Source: Paenibacillus sp. FSL K6-3182
GTDB taxonomy: Bacteria; Bacillota; Bacilli; Paenibacillales; Paenibacillaceae
Length of the DNA: 64,000 nucleotides
Direction of reading: 5' to 3'
Assembly: GCF_037976325.1 (NCBI RefSeq)
Contig: NZ_CP150265.1
Location: forward strand, 3,157,501-3,221,500
The notes under the pieces are model-generated. The model made no database searches. It saw only the letters and a list, made by a program, of their open reading frames with translations, and had not been told where the DNA came from. Of this stretch, positions 18,048-26,186 are shown in pieces. Numbering within the stretch: position 1 is the first letter of the stretch; every line of letters begins with the position of its first letter. The position numbers and the translations under genes are program-made.

Positions 18048-18057
18048 CCCATTCGCT
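18032..18057 (-). terminator. Terminator whose loop holds the stop codons of both convergent genes
   Basis: ACAGCGAATGG and CCATTCGCTGT pair around TTAAC; the loop contains the ptsI stop (18045-18047) and the stop of the PfpI gene (18044-18046 on the reverse strand). Seven A precede the stem on the + strand, which is a T-run for reverse-strand transcripts. It therefore terminates the PfpI gene and lies inside the coding ends of both genes. Confidence 0.75.
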
Positions 18058-18574
18058 GTACTAGTGCATCTACAAACGCTTTTGCATAAGGAGGAAGATC
18101 GGGCGGACGGCGTGCGGAAATGAGATTTCCATCAACAACGACGGCTTCATCGAACCATGTCGCTCCTGCATTTTCCATGTCATCTCGAATGCCTGGTGTT
18201 GAAGTGACTTTGCGCCCCTCCAATATTTTCGCCGAGATGAGTACCCAGCCCGCATGACAGATTTGGCCGATCGGTTTGTCAGCGGCATTCAGTTCTTGTA
18301 CGAGCTGGAGAACTTTAGGATAACGGCGAAGCTTATCAGGTGCCCAGCCGCCTGGGACCAATAAACCGATAATGTCTTCGCTATTTACTTCATCAAATGA
18401 CAAATCAGCTACTGCAGGCACGCCGTATTTTCCGATATGTGTTTTACCTTTCTCAGGTCCAGCATATAAAACGGTCGCACCAGCTTCACGCGCACGATAT
18501 ACGGGATACCATAGCTCCAAATCCTCAAATTCGTCGTCTAGCAAGCAGATGACGGTTTTATTTTGTAACGGCAT
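18044..18574 (-). CDS. DJ-1/PfpI family protein
   Basis: Class I glutamine amidotransferase-like protein, 176 residues, of the PfpI/YhbO type (protein or metabolite deglycase and stress protection in characterised relatives). The nucleophilic elbow is GQICHAGW with Cys106; the upstream acidic partner is in LLDDEFEDLELWYP, and the VPGGWAPD segment is conserved. The usual AICHG is QICHA here, so the oxyanion-site Gly follows one residue later. It is convergent with ptsI and shares its final 4 nt with it. Start ATG at 18574 has a GGAGGG site. Confidence 0.9.
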   Translation of the reverse strand: MPLQNKTVICLLDDEFEDLELWYPVYRAREAGATVLYAGPEKGKTHIGKYGVPAVADLSFDEVNSEDIIGLLVPGGWAPDKLRRYPKVLQLVQELNAADKPIGQICHAGWVLISAKILEGRKVTSTPGIRDDMENAGATWFDEAVVVDGNLISARRPPDLPPYAKAFVDALVQRMG

Positions 18575-18626
18575 ATTTTTCCCTCCATCTAGTAAAGATC
18601 TCTATTATTGTAACGAAGGAGAAACA

Positions 18627-19064
18627 ATGAAGCAAACGGAGAGTTATTCTAAACCATTTTCATACGTTAGGCTGCTGCGCTTTTTGCCGGCTATTGCATG
18701 GATGGCTGTTATATTTGCGCTATCTTCGAGAACAGGTGATGAGATAAATACCTTTCTCCCTTTCTTTCAAAAGTTTTTCCCCTTTATGGAAGGTTTTAAT
18801 TGGGGCCATTTTGTTTCCTACTTCATACTTGCACTTACGATAGACTACGGCATTGGCAAGAGGGGCGACCGATTTTGGATGAAGGTCGTTATTGTACTTA
18901 TTTGTGGTTTATATGGAATTACAGATGAATATCATCAGTCTTTTGTTGGCGGCAGAATGCCGGACGTTATGGATGTGCGGAATGATCTTATCGGAGCAGC
19001 GATTTGGACGATTGTTGCAGCTGTGCCGCCAGTAAGGAAAATGTGGAGAAAAGTTGCGCCATAA
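18627..19064 (+). CDS. VanZ-family membrane protein
   Basis: 145 residues with three or four membrane helices. The VanZ pattern is visible: LSSRTGDE after helix 1, HFVSYFILALTIDYG, then DEYHQSFVGGRMPDVMDVRNDLIGAAIW with the conserved Glu, His, Gln, Arg, Asp and Asn. VanZ itself gives low-level teicoplanin resistance; the role of the many chromosomal relatives is unknown. The open frame extends back to 18372, antisense to the PfpI gene, but the AAGGAG site marks the ATG at 18627. Divergent from the PfpI gene with 52 bp between starts. Confidence 0.88.
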   Translation: MKQTESYSKPFSYVRLLRFLPAIAWMAVIFALSSRTGDEINTFLPFFQKFFPFMEGFNWGHFVSYFILALTIDYGIGKRGDRFWMKVVIVLICGLYGITDEYHQSFVGGRMPDVMDVRNDLIGAAIWTIVAAVPPVRKMWRKVAP

Positions 19065-19222
19065 CTAGCATTTAGTGTTCAATTTTGAGTGTGATTTTAG
19101 TAGTAAAAATTACAAGGTTGTGCATGCAGGAATTTGTGCGAAAATAGTCGAATCATTTATACATTATTACTCTGAAAGCTATGGTTGTTACGATAGCTGC
19201 TACTATGAAGGAGTGGACCACT

Positions 19223-19636
19223 TTGCATAAGAGTTGTCATTGTGGCGACATCATGAAGATGAAACTGCGCACAGTTATTTACTCAGGGAAGGTTGAGATC
19301 GATAACGTTCCTATATATTCTTGCACAACCTGCAATCGCAGTGAAGTATTTCCGGAAGTAAAACCTGATTTATCAGGTTTAATAGCACAATTGGGGGCTC
19401 AACCAGACAAGCAGACATTCCTTTTTAATGAATGCAACGAGTGGGCTAGCATTCTGGTAGAGGCAAAGGCAGACAAACAGCAGACGGATCGCATTGGATT
19501 CGAGAGACTGGTTGAGCAGAGAATCAATAAGCTACTTGATTTGTATTTGCTTGCTCAAACGCTTAACGATGAAGCATGGATTTTGGATTTGAAAAAGAGA
19601 CTTGAGCAAATAAGCCGTCGAACGTTGCTTACATAG
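19223..19636 (+). CDS. Small protein with two CxC/CxxC pairs (putative zinc site)
   Basis: A TTG at 19223 with AAGGAG 9 nt upstream gives 137 residues starting LHKSCHCGDIMKMKLRTVIYSG; ATG at 19205 overlaps the ribosome site and is less likely. The N-terminal 45 residues carry CHC and CTTC, spaced as in zinc-ribbon folds with a beta strand pair between. The rest is helical (FERLVEQRINKLLDLYLLAQTLND). I do not recognise the family. A candidate promoter (TTGTGC, 17 bp, TTATAC) lies about 60 bp upstream. Function unknown. Confidence 0.65.
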   Translation: MHKSCHCGDIMKMKLRTVIYSGKVEIDNVPIYSCTTCNRSEVFPEVKPDLSGLIAQLGAQPDKQTFLFNECNEWASILVEAKADKQQTDRIGFERLVEQRINKLLDLYLLAQTLNDEAWILDLKKRLEQISRRTLLT

Positions 19637-19691
19637 AAGCTCAGATTATTGATTTTACAAGCCGTGCAGATGAGTGAAACATGCGTCAACA

Positions 19692-19720
19692 TTGCGAAAA
19701 GAAATATTTTGTCGTATGAT
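19692..19720 (+). promoter_or_regulatory. Candidate ccpA promoter
   Basis: TTGCGA at 19692-19697, 17-bp spacer, TATGAT at 19715-19720, leaving a leader of about 50 nt before the ccpA start. Confidence 0.6.
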
Positions 19721-19776
19721 AACGTTAATATGCGTCGTGCGTAATTATAAAATCTGAGCTAATGGAGAGAAACACT

Positions 19777-20781
19777 GTGACGGTAACCATTTATGATGTA
19801 GCAAGAGAAGCAGGAGTATCAATGGCTACGGTTTCTCGGGTTGTGAACAATAATCCCAATGTGAAACCAGCAACACGCAAAAAAGTATATGAAGCAATAG
19901 AGCGACTAGGATATCGTCCAAATGCCGTAGCAAGGGGCTTGGCAAGTAAGAAAACAACGACGGTGGGCGTAGTTATTCCTGATATTTCAAATGCTATTTT
20001 TGCTGAAGTAGCACGCGGAATTGAAGATATCGCAAATATGTATCATTACAATATTATTTTGTGTAATGCGGATAAGAAAAAAGACAAAGAAATCCGTGTT
20101 ATCAATACACTTCTTGAGAAGCAAGTAGACGGCTTGCTATTTATGGGCGGGGCAGTGACGGAAGAGCATTTGCAAGCATTTAAGACGGCTAATGTTCCGA
20201 TTGTACTTTGTGCAACTTCCGATGAGAGCGGACAAATTCCGTCTGTTGACATCAACCACGAGGATGCTGCGTTCGATGCTGTACAAAACTTGTATGAGCA
20301 AGGACATAGAAGAATTGCAATGATCAGCGGAACACTGCAAGATCCATCCATTGGTTATGCAAGATTCCAAGGCTATAAGCGTGCACTTGAAGCAGCAGGT
20401 ATCGCTTATGATGATGCTTTAGTTCGTACGGGCAACTACCGTTATGAATCAGGCGCAGAAGCGATGAAATATTTTATTGAGCTGGACGAGCGTCCGACAG
20501 CTGTGTTCTCCGCAACGGATGAAATGGCGATCGGCGCAATTCACAGCATTCAGGATTCCGGCTTAAGAGTACCGGATGATATATCTGTCATTAGTGTTGA
20601 TAACAGCCGTATGGCATCTATGGTTCGTCCACAGCTTACAGCTGTAGCACAGCCAATGTATGATATTGGCGCGGTATCGATGCGTTTGCTGACAAAGCTG
20701 ATGAAGAAAGAAAATGTAGATCAATCCAAAGTTGTGCTGCCGCATGAGATTATCGTGCGCCAATCGGTTGGAGGAATATAA
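19777..20781 (+). CDS. ccpA: Catabolite control protein A
   Basis: LacI-family regulator that, with Ser-phosphorylated HPr or Crh, binds cre sites and controls carbon use. GTG start at 19777 ([23 protein letters not shown]) with GGAGAG upstream; the ATG at 19762 lies on that site. 334 residues: the N-terminal helix-turn-helix, a hinge with [10 protein letters not shown], then the periplasmic-binding-like core with [24 protein letters not shown] and the C-terminal [21 protein letters not shown]. Sequence and length fit CcpA rather than a sugar-specific paralogue. mtnN follows after 5 nt. Proximity to the acu/acs genes matches B. subtilis. Confidence 0.95.
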   Translation: MTVTIYDVAREAGVSMATVSRVVNNNPNVKPATRKKVYEAIERLGYRPNAVARGLASKKTTTVGVVIPDISNAIFAEVARGIEDIANMYHYNIILCNADKKKDKEIRVINTLLEKQVDGLLFMGGAVTEEHLQAFKTANVPIVLCATSDESGQIPSVDINHEDAAFDAVQNLYEQGHRRIAMISGTLQDPSIGYARFQGYKRALEAAGIAYDDALVRTGNYRYESGAEAMKYFIELDERPTAVFSATDEMAIGAIHSIQDSGLRVPDDISVISVDNSRMASMVRPQLTAVAQPMYDIGAVSMRLLTKLMKKENVDQSKVVLPHEIIVRQSVGGI

Positions 20782-20786
20782 AAGAA

Positions 20787-21485
20787 ATGTCGTTTAATAA
20801 AATTGGAATTATTGGCGCTATGGCTGAAGAAATTGAATTGCTGCATGAGCATGTAAACGTAGTGTCTGAGGTTACTAAAGCAGGTATTACATATTATGAA
20901 GGCACACTTCATGGCAAAACGATCATTTATTGCAAATCAGGTGTAGGGAAAGTAAATGCTGCGGTTTGTACGCAAATTTTACTTGATCTCGGTGCTGATT
21001 GCGTTCTGTTTACCGGCGTTGCTGGTGCAGTTGATCCGCAGCTTAACATTGGAGATATCGTCGTTTCGACGAGTTGTGTCCAGCATGATATGGACTGTAC
21101 ACCACTAGGCTTTGCTCTTGGAACGATTCCTTTTCATCCAAGATCAGAATTTCCTGCAGACGAGAGATTAATTGAGCTGGCTTCTGCAGCTAGCAATCGT
21201 TTATTCTCAGGACGCAGCATACAGGGCAAAGTGCTGTCGGGCGATCAATTCATTGCCAGCCGCGAGTCGGTCAAGCTGCTTCACGAGAAGCTGCAAGGCG
21301 CATGCGCGGAGATGGAAGGCGCCTCAGTTGCTCAAGTTTGTGATATGAATAATACACCATTTGTCATTATTCGTTCGATGTCTGACAAAGCGGATGGATC
21401 GGCTCATGTGAACTTTCCAGAGTTTACGGTAATCGCCTCCAACAACTCTTATCAAATTATTGATGATATCATGCAAAATATTTAA
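20787..21485 (+). CDS. mtnN: 5'-Methylthioadenosine/S-adenosylhomocysteine nucleosidase
   Basis: Cleaves methylthioadenosine and S-adenosylhomocysteine to adenine and the thioribose, as part of methionine salvage and SAM-cycle clean-up. 232 residues. N-terminal IGIIGAMAEEIELL with the catalytic Glu, the VLFTGVAGAVDP and MEGASVAQVC stretches that bind ribose, and the catalytic Asp in IRSMSDKADGSAHVNF. It begins 5 nt after ccpA, overlapping its ribosome site GGAGGA with the ccpA end, so the two are an operon; this pairing is not the B. subtilis arrangement. Confidence 0.95.
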   Translation: MSFNKIGIIGAMAEEIELLHEHVNVVSEVTKAGITYYEGTLHGKTIIYCKSGVGKVNAAVCTQILLDLGADCVLFTGVAGAVDPQLNIGDIVVSTSCVQHDMDCTPLGFALGTIPFHPRSEFPADERLIELASAASNRLFSGRSIQGKVLSGDQFIASRESVKLLHEKLQGACAEMEGASVAQVCDMNNTPFVIIRSMSDKADGSAHVNFPEFTVIASNNSYQIIDDIMQNI

Positions 21486-21494
21486 ACGAAATAA

Positions 21495-21539
21495 AAAGAA
21501 CCAGCTCTGATGCCAACATCGGAACTGGTTCTTTTTTTT
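21495..21539. terminator. Terminator between mtnN and acuC
   Basis: AAAGAACCAG (21495-21504) pairs with CTGGTTCTTT (21525-21534), with a second small stem inside, followed by T; the opposing A-run lets it serve the convergent acuC as well. Confidence 0.88.
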
Positions 21540-21564
21540 GTGCGAGCTTGATGCTGTAATTGGA

Positions 21565-22740
21565 TTACAGATCTTGAATAACGATCTGCTGCATCATTCT
21601 GTTTTTGTTCGTAATTTCGATTCGTCTAGGCATAGGCTCAATATCTTCGGGATCGTCCATCCAATGCGTAGGGAGCTTGTGAGGGCTAATGGATTCCCAA
21701 TGGCTCAACCAGCGATCTGGAAGCCTAGCTTCTTCACCAGCTGCAATCGCATGTGCAATAGGGTGATCAATCATTGTAAGCCATACTAAAGACCAAGCTC
21801 GTGGAACGACGCGGAAAATATCATAACCGCCGCCGCCTAACGCAATCCAGCGGCCATCGGTATAGGTATGGGCTAATTCATGTATGATAGCAGGGATTTG
21901 AGCATATATACGCATGCTGCAATGAATGTGAGAGAGCGGGTCAAAGGCATGAGCATCGCAGCCGTGCTGACTAATAATGACATCTGGTTTGAAGGCCGAA
22001 ATGATTTTGCGCAACGTAATATTAAAGCTCTCCAGCCAGGATTCATCCTCTGTGTACGGTTCTAACGGCACGTTAAAGCAAGCGCCAAAACCATGATCTG
22101 TGCCTTTTTCGTGCACGTAGCCTGTACCTGGAAACAAAAATTTTCCCGTTTCATGGATCGAATAGGTGCATACGTCTGGATCGTCATAGAAAACCCACTG
22201 AACACCGTCCCCGTGATGGACATCCGTATCAATATAAAGCACTTTTGCACCATACGTTTGACGGATATGCTTAATAGCGACTGCTGCATCATTATAAACA
22301 CAGAAGCCTGAGGCGCGGTCAGGGAAGGCGTGATGCAATCCTCCGGCAAGATGGTAGGCATGCTTGGCTTGGCCCGTCATAACAAGCTCAGCGGCCGTCA
22401 CAGAGCCTCTGACGATGGACATAGCTGCCTTGTGCATGCCAGGGAAATAAGGAGTGTCTTCTGTATGTAGTCCAAACTGCTGTGCAAGTACGCTGTTATC
22501 ATTGATTTCGGCTTCACTCAATTGTTTAACAGCGTCCAAATAGTCGGTTCTATGGACGAGTGACAACAGCTCATCCTCGGAATACACTGCAGGAGGCTGG
22601 ATATCCTCATCATACAAAGCATCAACTTCTTTGAGCAGATCGATCGTTAGAGCAAGCCGCAGCGGATCGAAAGGATGCTCCTCACCGAATTTATATCCGC
22701 TAGTATCCGAATGATAGATGAAAATAGAGTCAGAAGCCAT
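21565..22740 (-). CDS. acuC: Acetoin utilisation protein AcuC, histone-deacetylase family
   Basis: Zinc-dependent deacetylase, 391 residues, expected to remove the acetyl group from acetyl-CoA synthetase and so reactivate it. Landmarks of the class I deacetylase fold: AYHLAGGLHHAFPDRASGFCVYND (His-His pair), YIDTDVHHGDGVQ (Asp and His zinc ligands), GTGY, and IISQHGCDAHAFDPLSH with a further Asp ligand, then ALGGGGYD. AGGAGGATAGGA precedes the ATG. It lies downstream of acuA on the same strand, with an array of four hairpin repeats where acuB sits in B. subtilis. Confidence 0.95.
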   Translation of the reverse strand: MASDSIFIYHSDTSGYKFGEEHPFDPLRLALTIDLLKEVDALYDEDIQPPAVYSEDELLSLVHRTDYLDAVKQLSEAEINDNSVLAQQFGLHTEDTPYFPGMHKAAMSIVRGSVTAAELVMTGQAKHAYHLAGGLHHAFPDRASGFCVYNDAAVAIKHIRQTYGAKVLYIDTDVHHGDGVQWVFYDDPDVCTYSIHETGKFLFPGTGYVHEKGTDHGFGACFNVPLEPYTEDESWLESFNITLRKIISAFKPDVIISQHGCDAHAFDPLSHIHCSMRIYAQIPAIIHELAHTYTDGRWIALGGGGYDIFRVVPRAWSLVWLTMIDHPIAHAIAAGEEARLPDRWLSHWESISPHKLPTHWMDDPEDIEPMPRRIEITNKNRMMQQIVIQDL

Positions 22741-22754
22741 TCCTATCCTCCTAA

Positions 22755-22897
22755 AGGTTTGCGAAGCAAACCAGCATCGTAAGCGTTACTTAGGTTTGCG
22801 AAGCAAACCAGCATCGTAAGCATAAACTTAGGTTTGCGAAGCAAACCAGCATCGTAAGCATAAACTTAGGTTTGCGAAGCAAACCAGCATCGTAAGC
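22755..22897 (-). repeat. Hairpin repeat array B (four tandem copies) between acuA and acuC
   Basis: Copies at 22755-22784, 22792-22821, 22830-22859 and 22868-22897, period 37 to 38 bp, nearly identical. Read on the reverse strand each is GCTTACGATGC followed by a hairpin GGTTTGC-TTC-GCAAACC, and the last copy runs into TTTAGGAGG, the ribosome site of acuC. They fill the whole 163-bp gap between the two genes. Stem sequence differs from array A by a paired T-A to G-C change. Confidence 0.92.
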
Positions 22898-22903
22898 AAA
22901 AGC

Positions 22904-23539
22904 TTAATACATAAAGCGCTGCCGAAAACGTACTGTGTCAAAATGTTCTACCGAGCTTAGCGGGACCTCTGTGCCGATACGCACCATAAGACAATTCGCG
23001 GGATGGGAGCAAATTTCGGGGTCATCTGTGGCGTACCAAATCATTCCGACGGATTGCATCAATTTTTCCATCATTTTACGATAATCCCACACATTTAGCT
23101 TCGTGCCCTCAAGATCCCAATGCCAATAATACTCTGTCGTAAATACAATCATATTTTCTAATTGCTCCTCGGCGAAGGCGAGCTGAATCATTCGTTTTCC
23201 TAAGCCAAGGCCGCGATAATCATCTGCAACCTCGATGGCGCCGAGCTCGATTAAATCCGTCATTCCGCCTTCTGACCAGCGCTCAAGCTCGTCTGCATAG
23301 TGGAAGGTAACGTATCCAACGATAACCGAGCCTTCACGCGCTAAAATAATTCTTCCTTCTTCTAGGCCGGCAATTTCAACTAGCGCAACATGCTGCTCGT
23401 TTGGTCTGCGGAATGCATCCAGCGATTTGTGCATCGTCATGTTGGCTAACTGATCGGGCGGTACTGGTCCTTCCAAAATAAGTTCACGACTTGCGTCCAA
23501 AACGAGCTGCTCTCGCTGCAAACGCTTTCGATGTTCCAA
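22904..23539 (-). CDS. acuA: Protein acetyltransferase AcuA (GNAT family)
   Basis: Acetylates and inactivates acetyl-CoA synthetase. 211 residues, TTG start at 23539 preceded by an A- and G-rich ribosome site. The GNAT core is visible: VIVGYVTFHY, then motif A in LGAIEVADDYRGLGLGKRMIQLAF with the R/Q-x-x-G-x-G/A acetyl-CoA loop. The C-terminus (WYATDDPEICSHPANCLMVRIG) is typical of AcuA. Divergent from acsA with 241 bp between, as in B. subtilis. Confidence 0.93.
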   Translation of the reverse strand: MEHRKRLQREQLVLDASRELILEGPVPPDQLANMTMHKSLDAFRRPNEQHVALVEIAGLEEGRIILAREGSVIVGYVTFHYADELERWSEGGMTDLIELGAIEVADDYRGLGLGKRMIQLAFAEEQLENMIVFTTEYYWHWDLEGTKLNVWDYRKMMEKLMQSVGMIWYATDDPEICSHPANCLMVRIGTEVPLSSVEHFDTVRFRQRFMY

Positions 23540-23645
23540 GGCTGCCCCCCCTTTGCTGTTAAATTGCTGCTTAACACAATCCTCTATTACTCTTTATAAC
23601 AAACATTTTACTAAATGAAAAGCGTAGTCGAATAGAAAAAGGTTA

Positions 23646-23654
23646 TGTTATAAT
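23646..23654 (+). promoter_or_regulatory. Extended -10 promoter of acsA
   Basis: TGTTATAAT at 23646-23654 is an extended -10 element (TG-n-TATAAT); no good -35 is seen, which is normal for this promoter type. It lies about 125 bp before the acsA start. Confidence 0.5.
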
Positions 23655-23726
23655 AAGTTTGGCGGTTTAAGATCATGGGATGCGCGAGTTGTTGTCGGCT
23701 TGTTTGCCTCAAGTTACGACTTCGTT

Positions 23727-23742
23727 TTGAAAGCGTATTCTT
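23727..23742 (+). promoter_or_regulatory. cre-like CcpA site in the acsA leader
   Basis: TTGAAAGCGTATTCTT matches the cre consensus WTGNNARCGNWWWCAW at all but the next-to-last position. It is downstream of the extended -10 element, a position where CcpA acts as a roadblock. B. subtilis acsA is glucose-repressed through CcpA, so the assignment is plausible but untested. Confidence 0.55.
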
Positions 23743-23780
23743 ACAAAGTAGAAACACAGATTTGATGGGAGAGTGATAGT

Positions 23781-25505
23781 ATGATCAACTTACATCAAGA
23801 ACGAATTCCAGCGACTGCGCAAAATTCGAACTTACCGAATTATGAAGAAGCGATTAATTCCTTTGAATGGAGTCAAATCGAAAGTCAATTTAGCTGGTAC
23901 ACAACTGGAAAAGTAAATATGGCGTATGAGGCCATTGACCGTCATGTCGAGCAAGGAAAAGGCGATAAAATCGCCCTTTACTATAGCGATAGTGAGCGGG
24001 ATGAATCCTACACCTTCGAACAACTGAGCAAACAATCCAATCGTTTTGCAAACGTCTTGCGCAAGCTTGGCATTTCCAAAGGCGAGCGTGTCTTCATCTT
24101 TATGCCGAGAACGCCTGAACTTTATTTTAGCGCGCTTGGTGCTTTGAAGGTCGGCGCGGTTGTTGGTCCGCTATTCGAAGCATTCATGGAGACAGCGGTA
24201 AAGGACAGACTTTTGGATAGCGAAGCTACTGCTATTATTACAACGCCTGCTCTTCTCAAAAGAATTAAGAGAGATGAGCTGCCGAATTTAAAGCATGTAA
24301 TCGTATTCGGCAAGGATTTAGCGAAGGAAGAGAATATTGTTGATTTTGCAGAAGAGATGGCTGCAGCGTCCGACGAGGCTGAGATTGAATGGCTGGAGCG
24401 CGAGGATGGTCTCATTTTGCATTATACTTCCGGCTCAACCGGCAAACCAAAAGGTGTCTACCATGTACAAAATGCGATGATTCAGCATATGTATACGGGT
24501 CAAATAGTACTTGATTTGAAAGAAAACGATATATATTGGTGCACTGCAGATCCAGGCTGGGTTACTGGCACTTCTTATGGCATCTTTGCACCGTGGCTTA
24601 ACGGCGCTACAAACGTCATACGAGGCGGACGCTTTAGCCCAAGCGATTGGTATAGCGTCATTCAGAAATACGGCGTTACGGTATGGTATAGCGCACCTAC
24701 GGCATTCCGTATGTTAATGGGTGCAGGTGACGAAATATCACAGCAATTTGATCTTACAAGCTTGCGGCATGTTCTAAGCGTAGGCGAGCCGCTTAACCCA
24801 GAGGTCGTAAGATGGGGAATGAAGGTTTACGGCCAACGCATTCATGATACATGGTGGATGACGGAGACAGGCGGCCAATTGATTTGCAACTATCCAAGTA
24901 TGGATATTAAGCCAGGATCGATGGGCAAGCCGTTGCCAGGCGTGAAAGCTGCTATTATCGATGATAGCGGCAATGAGGTGCCTCCATATCGTATGGGCAA
25001 TTTAGCAATACATGTGCCTTGGCCATCCATGATGCGCAAGGTATGGAATAATCCTTCTAAGTATGAGGAATATTTTTATCTTAAAGGCTGGTATATCTCT
25101 GGAGATTCCGCCTATATGGACGAAGATGGCTACTTCTGGTTCCAAGGCCGTATCGATGATGTAATCAATACAGCAGGCGAGAGAGTAGGCCCGTTTGAGG
25201 TTGAGAGCAAGCTGGTTGAGCATCCGGCTGTAGCAGAAGCGGGCGTCATCGGCAAACCAGATCCGATGCGTGGAGAAATCATTAAAGCTTTTATTGCGCT
25301 CCGTGAAGGCTATGTGGCCTCGGATGAACTGAAGCTTGAGATTTCACAATTCGTAAAAGTAGGTTTATCCGCCCATGCGGCACCAAGAGAAATTGAGTTT
25401 AAGGATAAGCTTCCCAAAACACGAAGCGGCAAAATTATGCGTCGTGTGCTGAAAGCGTGGGAGCTGAACCTGCCAACGGGCGATTTGTCCACAATTGAAG
25501 ACTAA
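23781..25505 (+). CDS. acsA: Acetyl-coenzyme A synthetase
   Basis: Activates acetate to acetyl-CoA through acetyl-AMP. 574 residues, the shorter Bacillus-type enzyme. Adenylate-forming motifs: YTSGSTGKPKG (P loop), WWMTETGGQ, YISGDSAYMDEDGYFWFQGR and the hinge DDVINTAGERVG. The C-terminal acetylatable lysine is K551 in KTRSGKIMRR, corresponding to K549 of the B. subtilis enzyme, the known AcuA/AcuC target. GGGAG-type ribosome site before the ATG. Divergent from acuA-acuC, which encode its modifying enzymes. Confidence 0.96.
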   Translation: MINLHQERIPATAQNSNLPNYEEAINSFEWSQIESQFSWYTTGKVNMAYEAIDRHVEQGKGDKIALYYSDSERDESYTFEQLSKQSNRFANVLRKLGISKGERVFIFMPRTPELYFSALGALKVGAVVGPLFEAFMETAVKDRLLDSEATAIITTPALLKRIKRDELPNLKHVIVFGKDLAKEENIVDFAEEMAAASDEAEIEWLEREDGLILHYTSGSTGKPKGVYHVQNAMIQHMYTGQIVLDLKENDIYWCTADPGWVTGTSYGIFAPWLNGATNVIRGGRFSPSDWYSVIQKYGVTVWYSAPTAFRMLMGAGDEISQQFDLTSLRHVLSVGEPLNPEVVRWGMKVYGQRIHDTWWMTETGGQLICNYPSMDIKPGSMGKPLPGVKAAIIDDSGNEVPPYRMGNLAIHVPWPSMMRKVWNNPSKYEEYFYLKGWYISGDSAYMDEDGYFWFQGRIDDVINTAGERVGPFEVESKLVEHPAVAEAGVIGKPDPMRGEIIKAFIALREGYVASDELKLEISQFVKVGLSAHAAPREIEFKDKLPKTRSGKIMRRVLKAWELNLPTGDLSTIED

Positions 25506-25515
25506 CCAAAATATA

Positions 25516-25560
25516 AAAAAGAGGATGGCTCCTGATCAGATCAGGGGCCATCCTCTTTTT
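25516..25560. terminator. Bidirectional terminator between acsA and the VOC gene
   Basis: AAAAAGAGGATGGC (25516-25529) pairs with GCCATCCTCTTTTT (25547-25560), with CCTGAT/ATCAGG inside; T-runs on both strands. Confidence 0.92.
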
Positions 25561-25581
25561 CGTGCTTTATTCGAGCAATTA

Positions 25582-25965
25582 TTAACGCTGAAATAACTCG
25601 ATTCGCTCACCGTCAGGTCCGCTTACAAAAAAGTATTGGTATCCGTTCGGCAGTACAGTGATGCTCTCATCGATAAAGGTCACTTCAAGCTGCTTTAAAC
25701 GTTCAAATTCCGCATGGACATCAGTTACTGTCACTGCAAAATGATGCACCTTGCCTTCACTTGGAAGGTTGTCATTATAGCCTTGAATTAATTCTAATTC
25801 GGTTTCGTCGGAACCACCAAAGCCAAGAAAGGCAAGCTCAATAATTCCATTCGTATGAGGCGTTCTTCCTTTAAGCTCAAAGCCAATAATTTCAGTATAA
25901 AAAGAAATAGAAGCATCAATATTTTTTACCATAACGCCAACATGATCAATACGTCTTTTAGTCAT
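25582..25965 (-). CDS. VOC/glyoxalase-family protein
   Basis: 127 residues forming one vicinal-oxygen-chelate domain of two beta-alpha-beta repeats: RIDHVGVMVKNIDASISFYTEIIGFEL, then VHHFAVTVTDVHAEFERLK and PDGERIELFQR. Metal ligands are likely His8, Glu near 57, His near 74 and the final Glu, the glyoxalase I pattern. It could be a lactoylglutathione lyase-like or methylmalonyl-CoA-epimerase-like enzyme; the sequence alone does not decide. Convergent with acsA. Confidence 0.85.
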   Translation of the reverse strand: MTKRRIDHVGVMVKNIDASISFYTEIIGFELKGRTPHTNGIIELAFLGFGGSDETELELIQGYNDNLPSEGKVHHFAVTVTDVHAEFERLKQLEVTFIDESITVLPNGYQYFFVSGPDGERIELFQR

Positions 25966-26107
25966 TGTTTTTATTTCCTTCCTAATCGGGAATATGGAAT
26001 TTTATCGCAATAATGAATGCTTTTTATCATAAGGAGATGGAAAACAGTTGTCAAGTCATAATTGTCGAGTCGTAGTTAAGCAGCTGGTTCATTTTGAAAA
26101 AAATGGG

Positions 26108-26135
26108 TTGACTTTCATGCAGACACATTTATAAT
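26108..26135 (+). promoter_or_regulatory. Sigma-A promoter of the aldo/keto reductase gene
   Basis: TTGACT at 26108-26113 and TATAAT at 26130-26135, spacer 16 bp, about 50 bp before the start codon. Confidence 0.7.
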
Positions 26136-26186
26136 TATGATAGTTCCAAGTAATCGGGTAGGAATAATTAAGTAAAGGAGGTTCGC

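Noticed and set aside
22755..22897. CRISPR array
   Set aside because: Repeat units are adjacent with 7 to 8-nt spacers of nearly constant sequence; no variable spacers and no cas genes.
23731..23750. Possible decayed hairpin-repeat copy in the acsA leader (ATTCTTACAAAGTAG)
   Set aside because: Resembles TGCTTACGAAGTAG, but no hairpin follows and the overlapping cre match explains part of it better.
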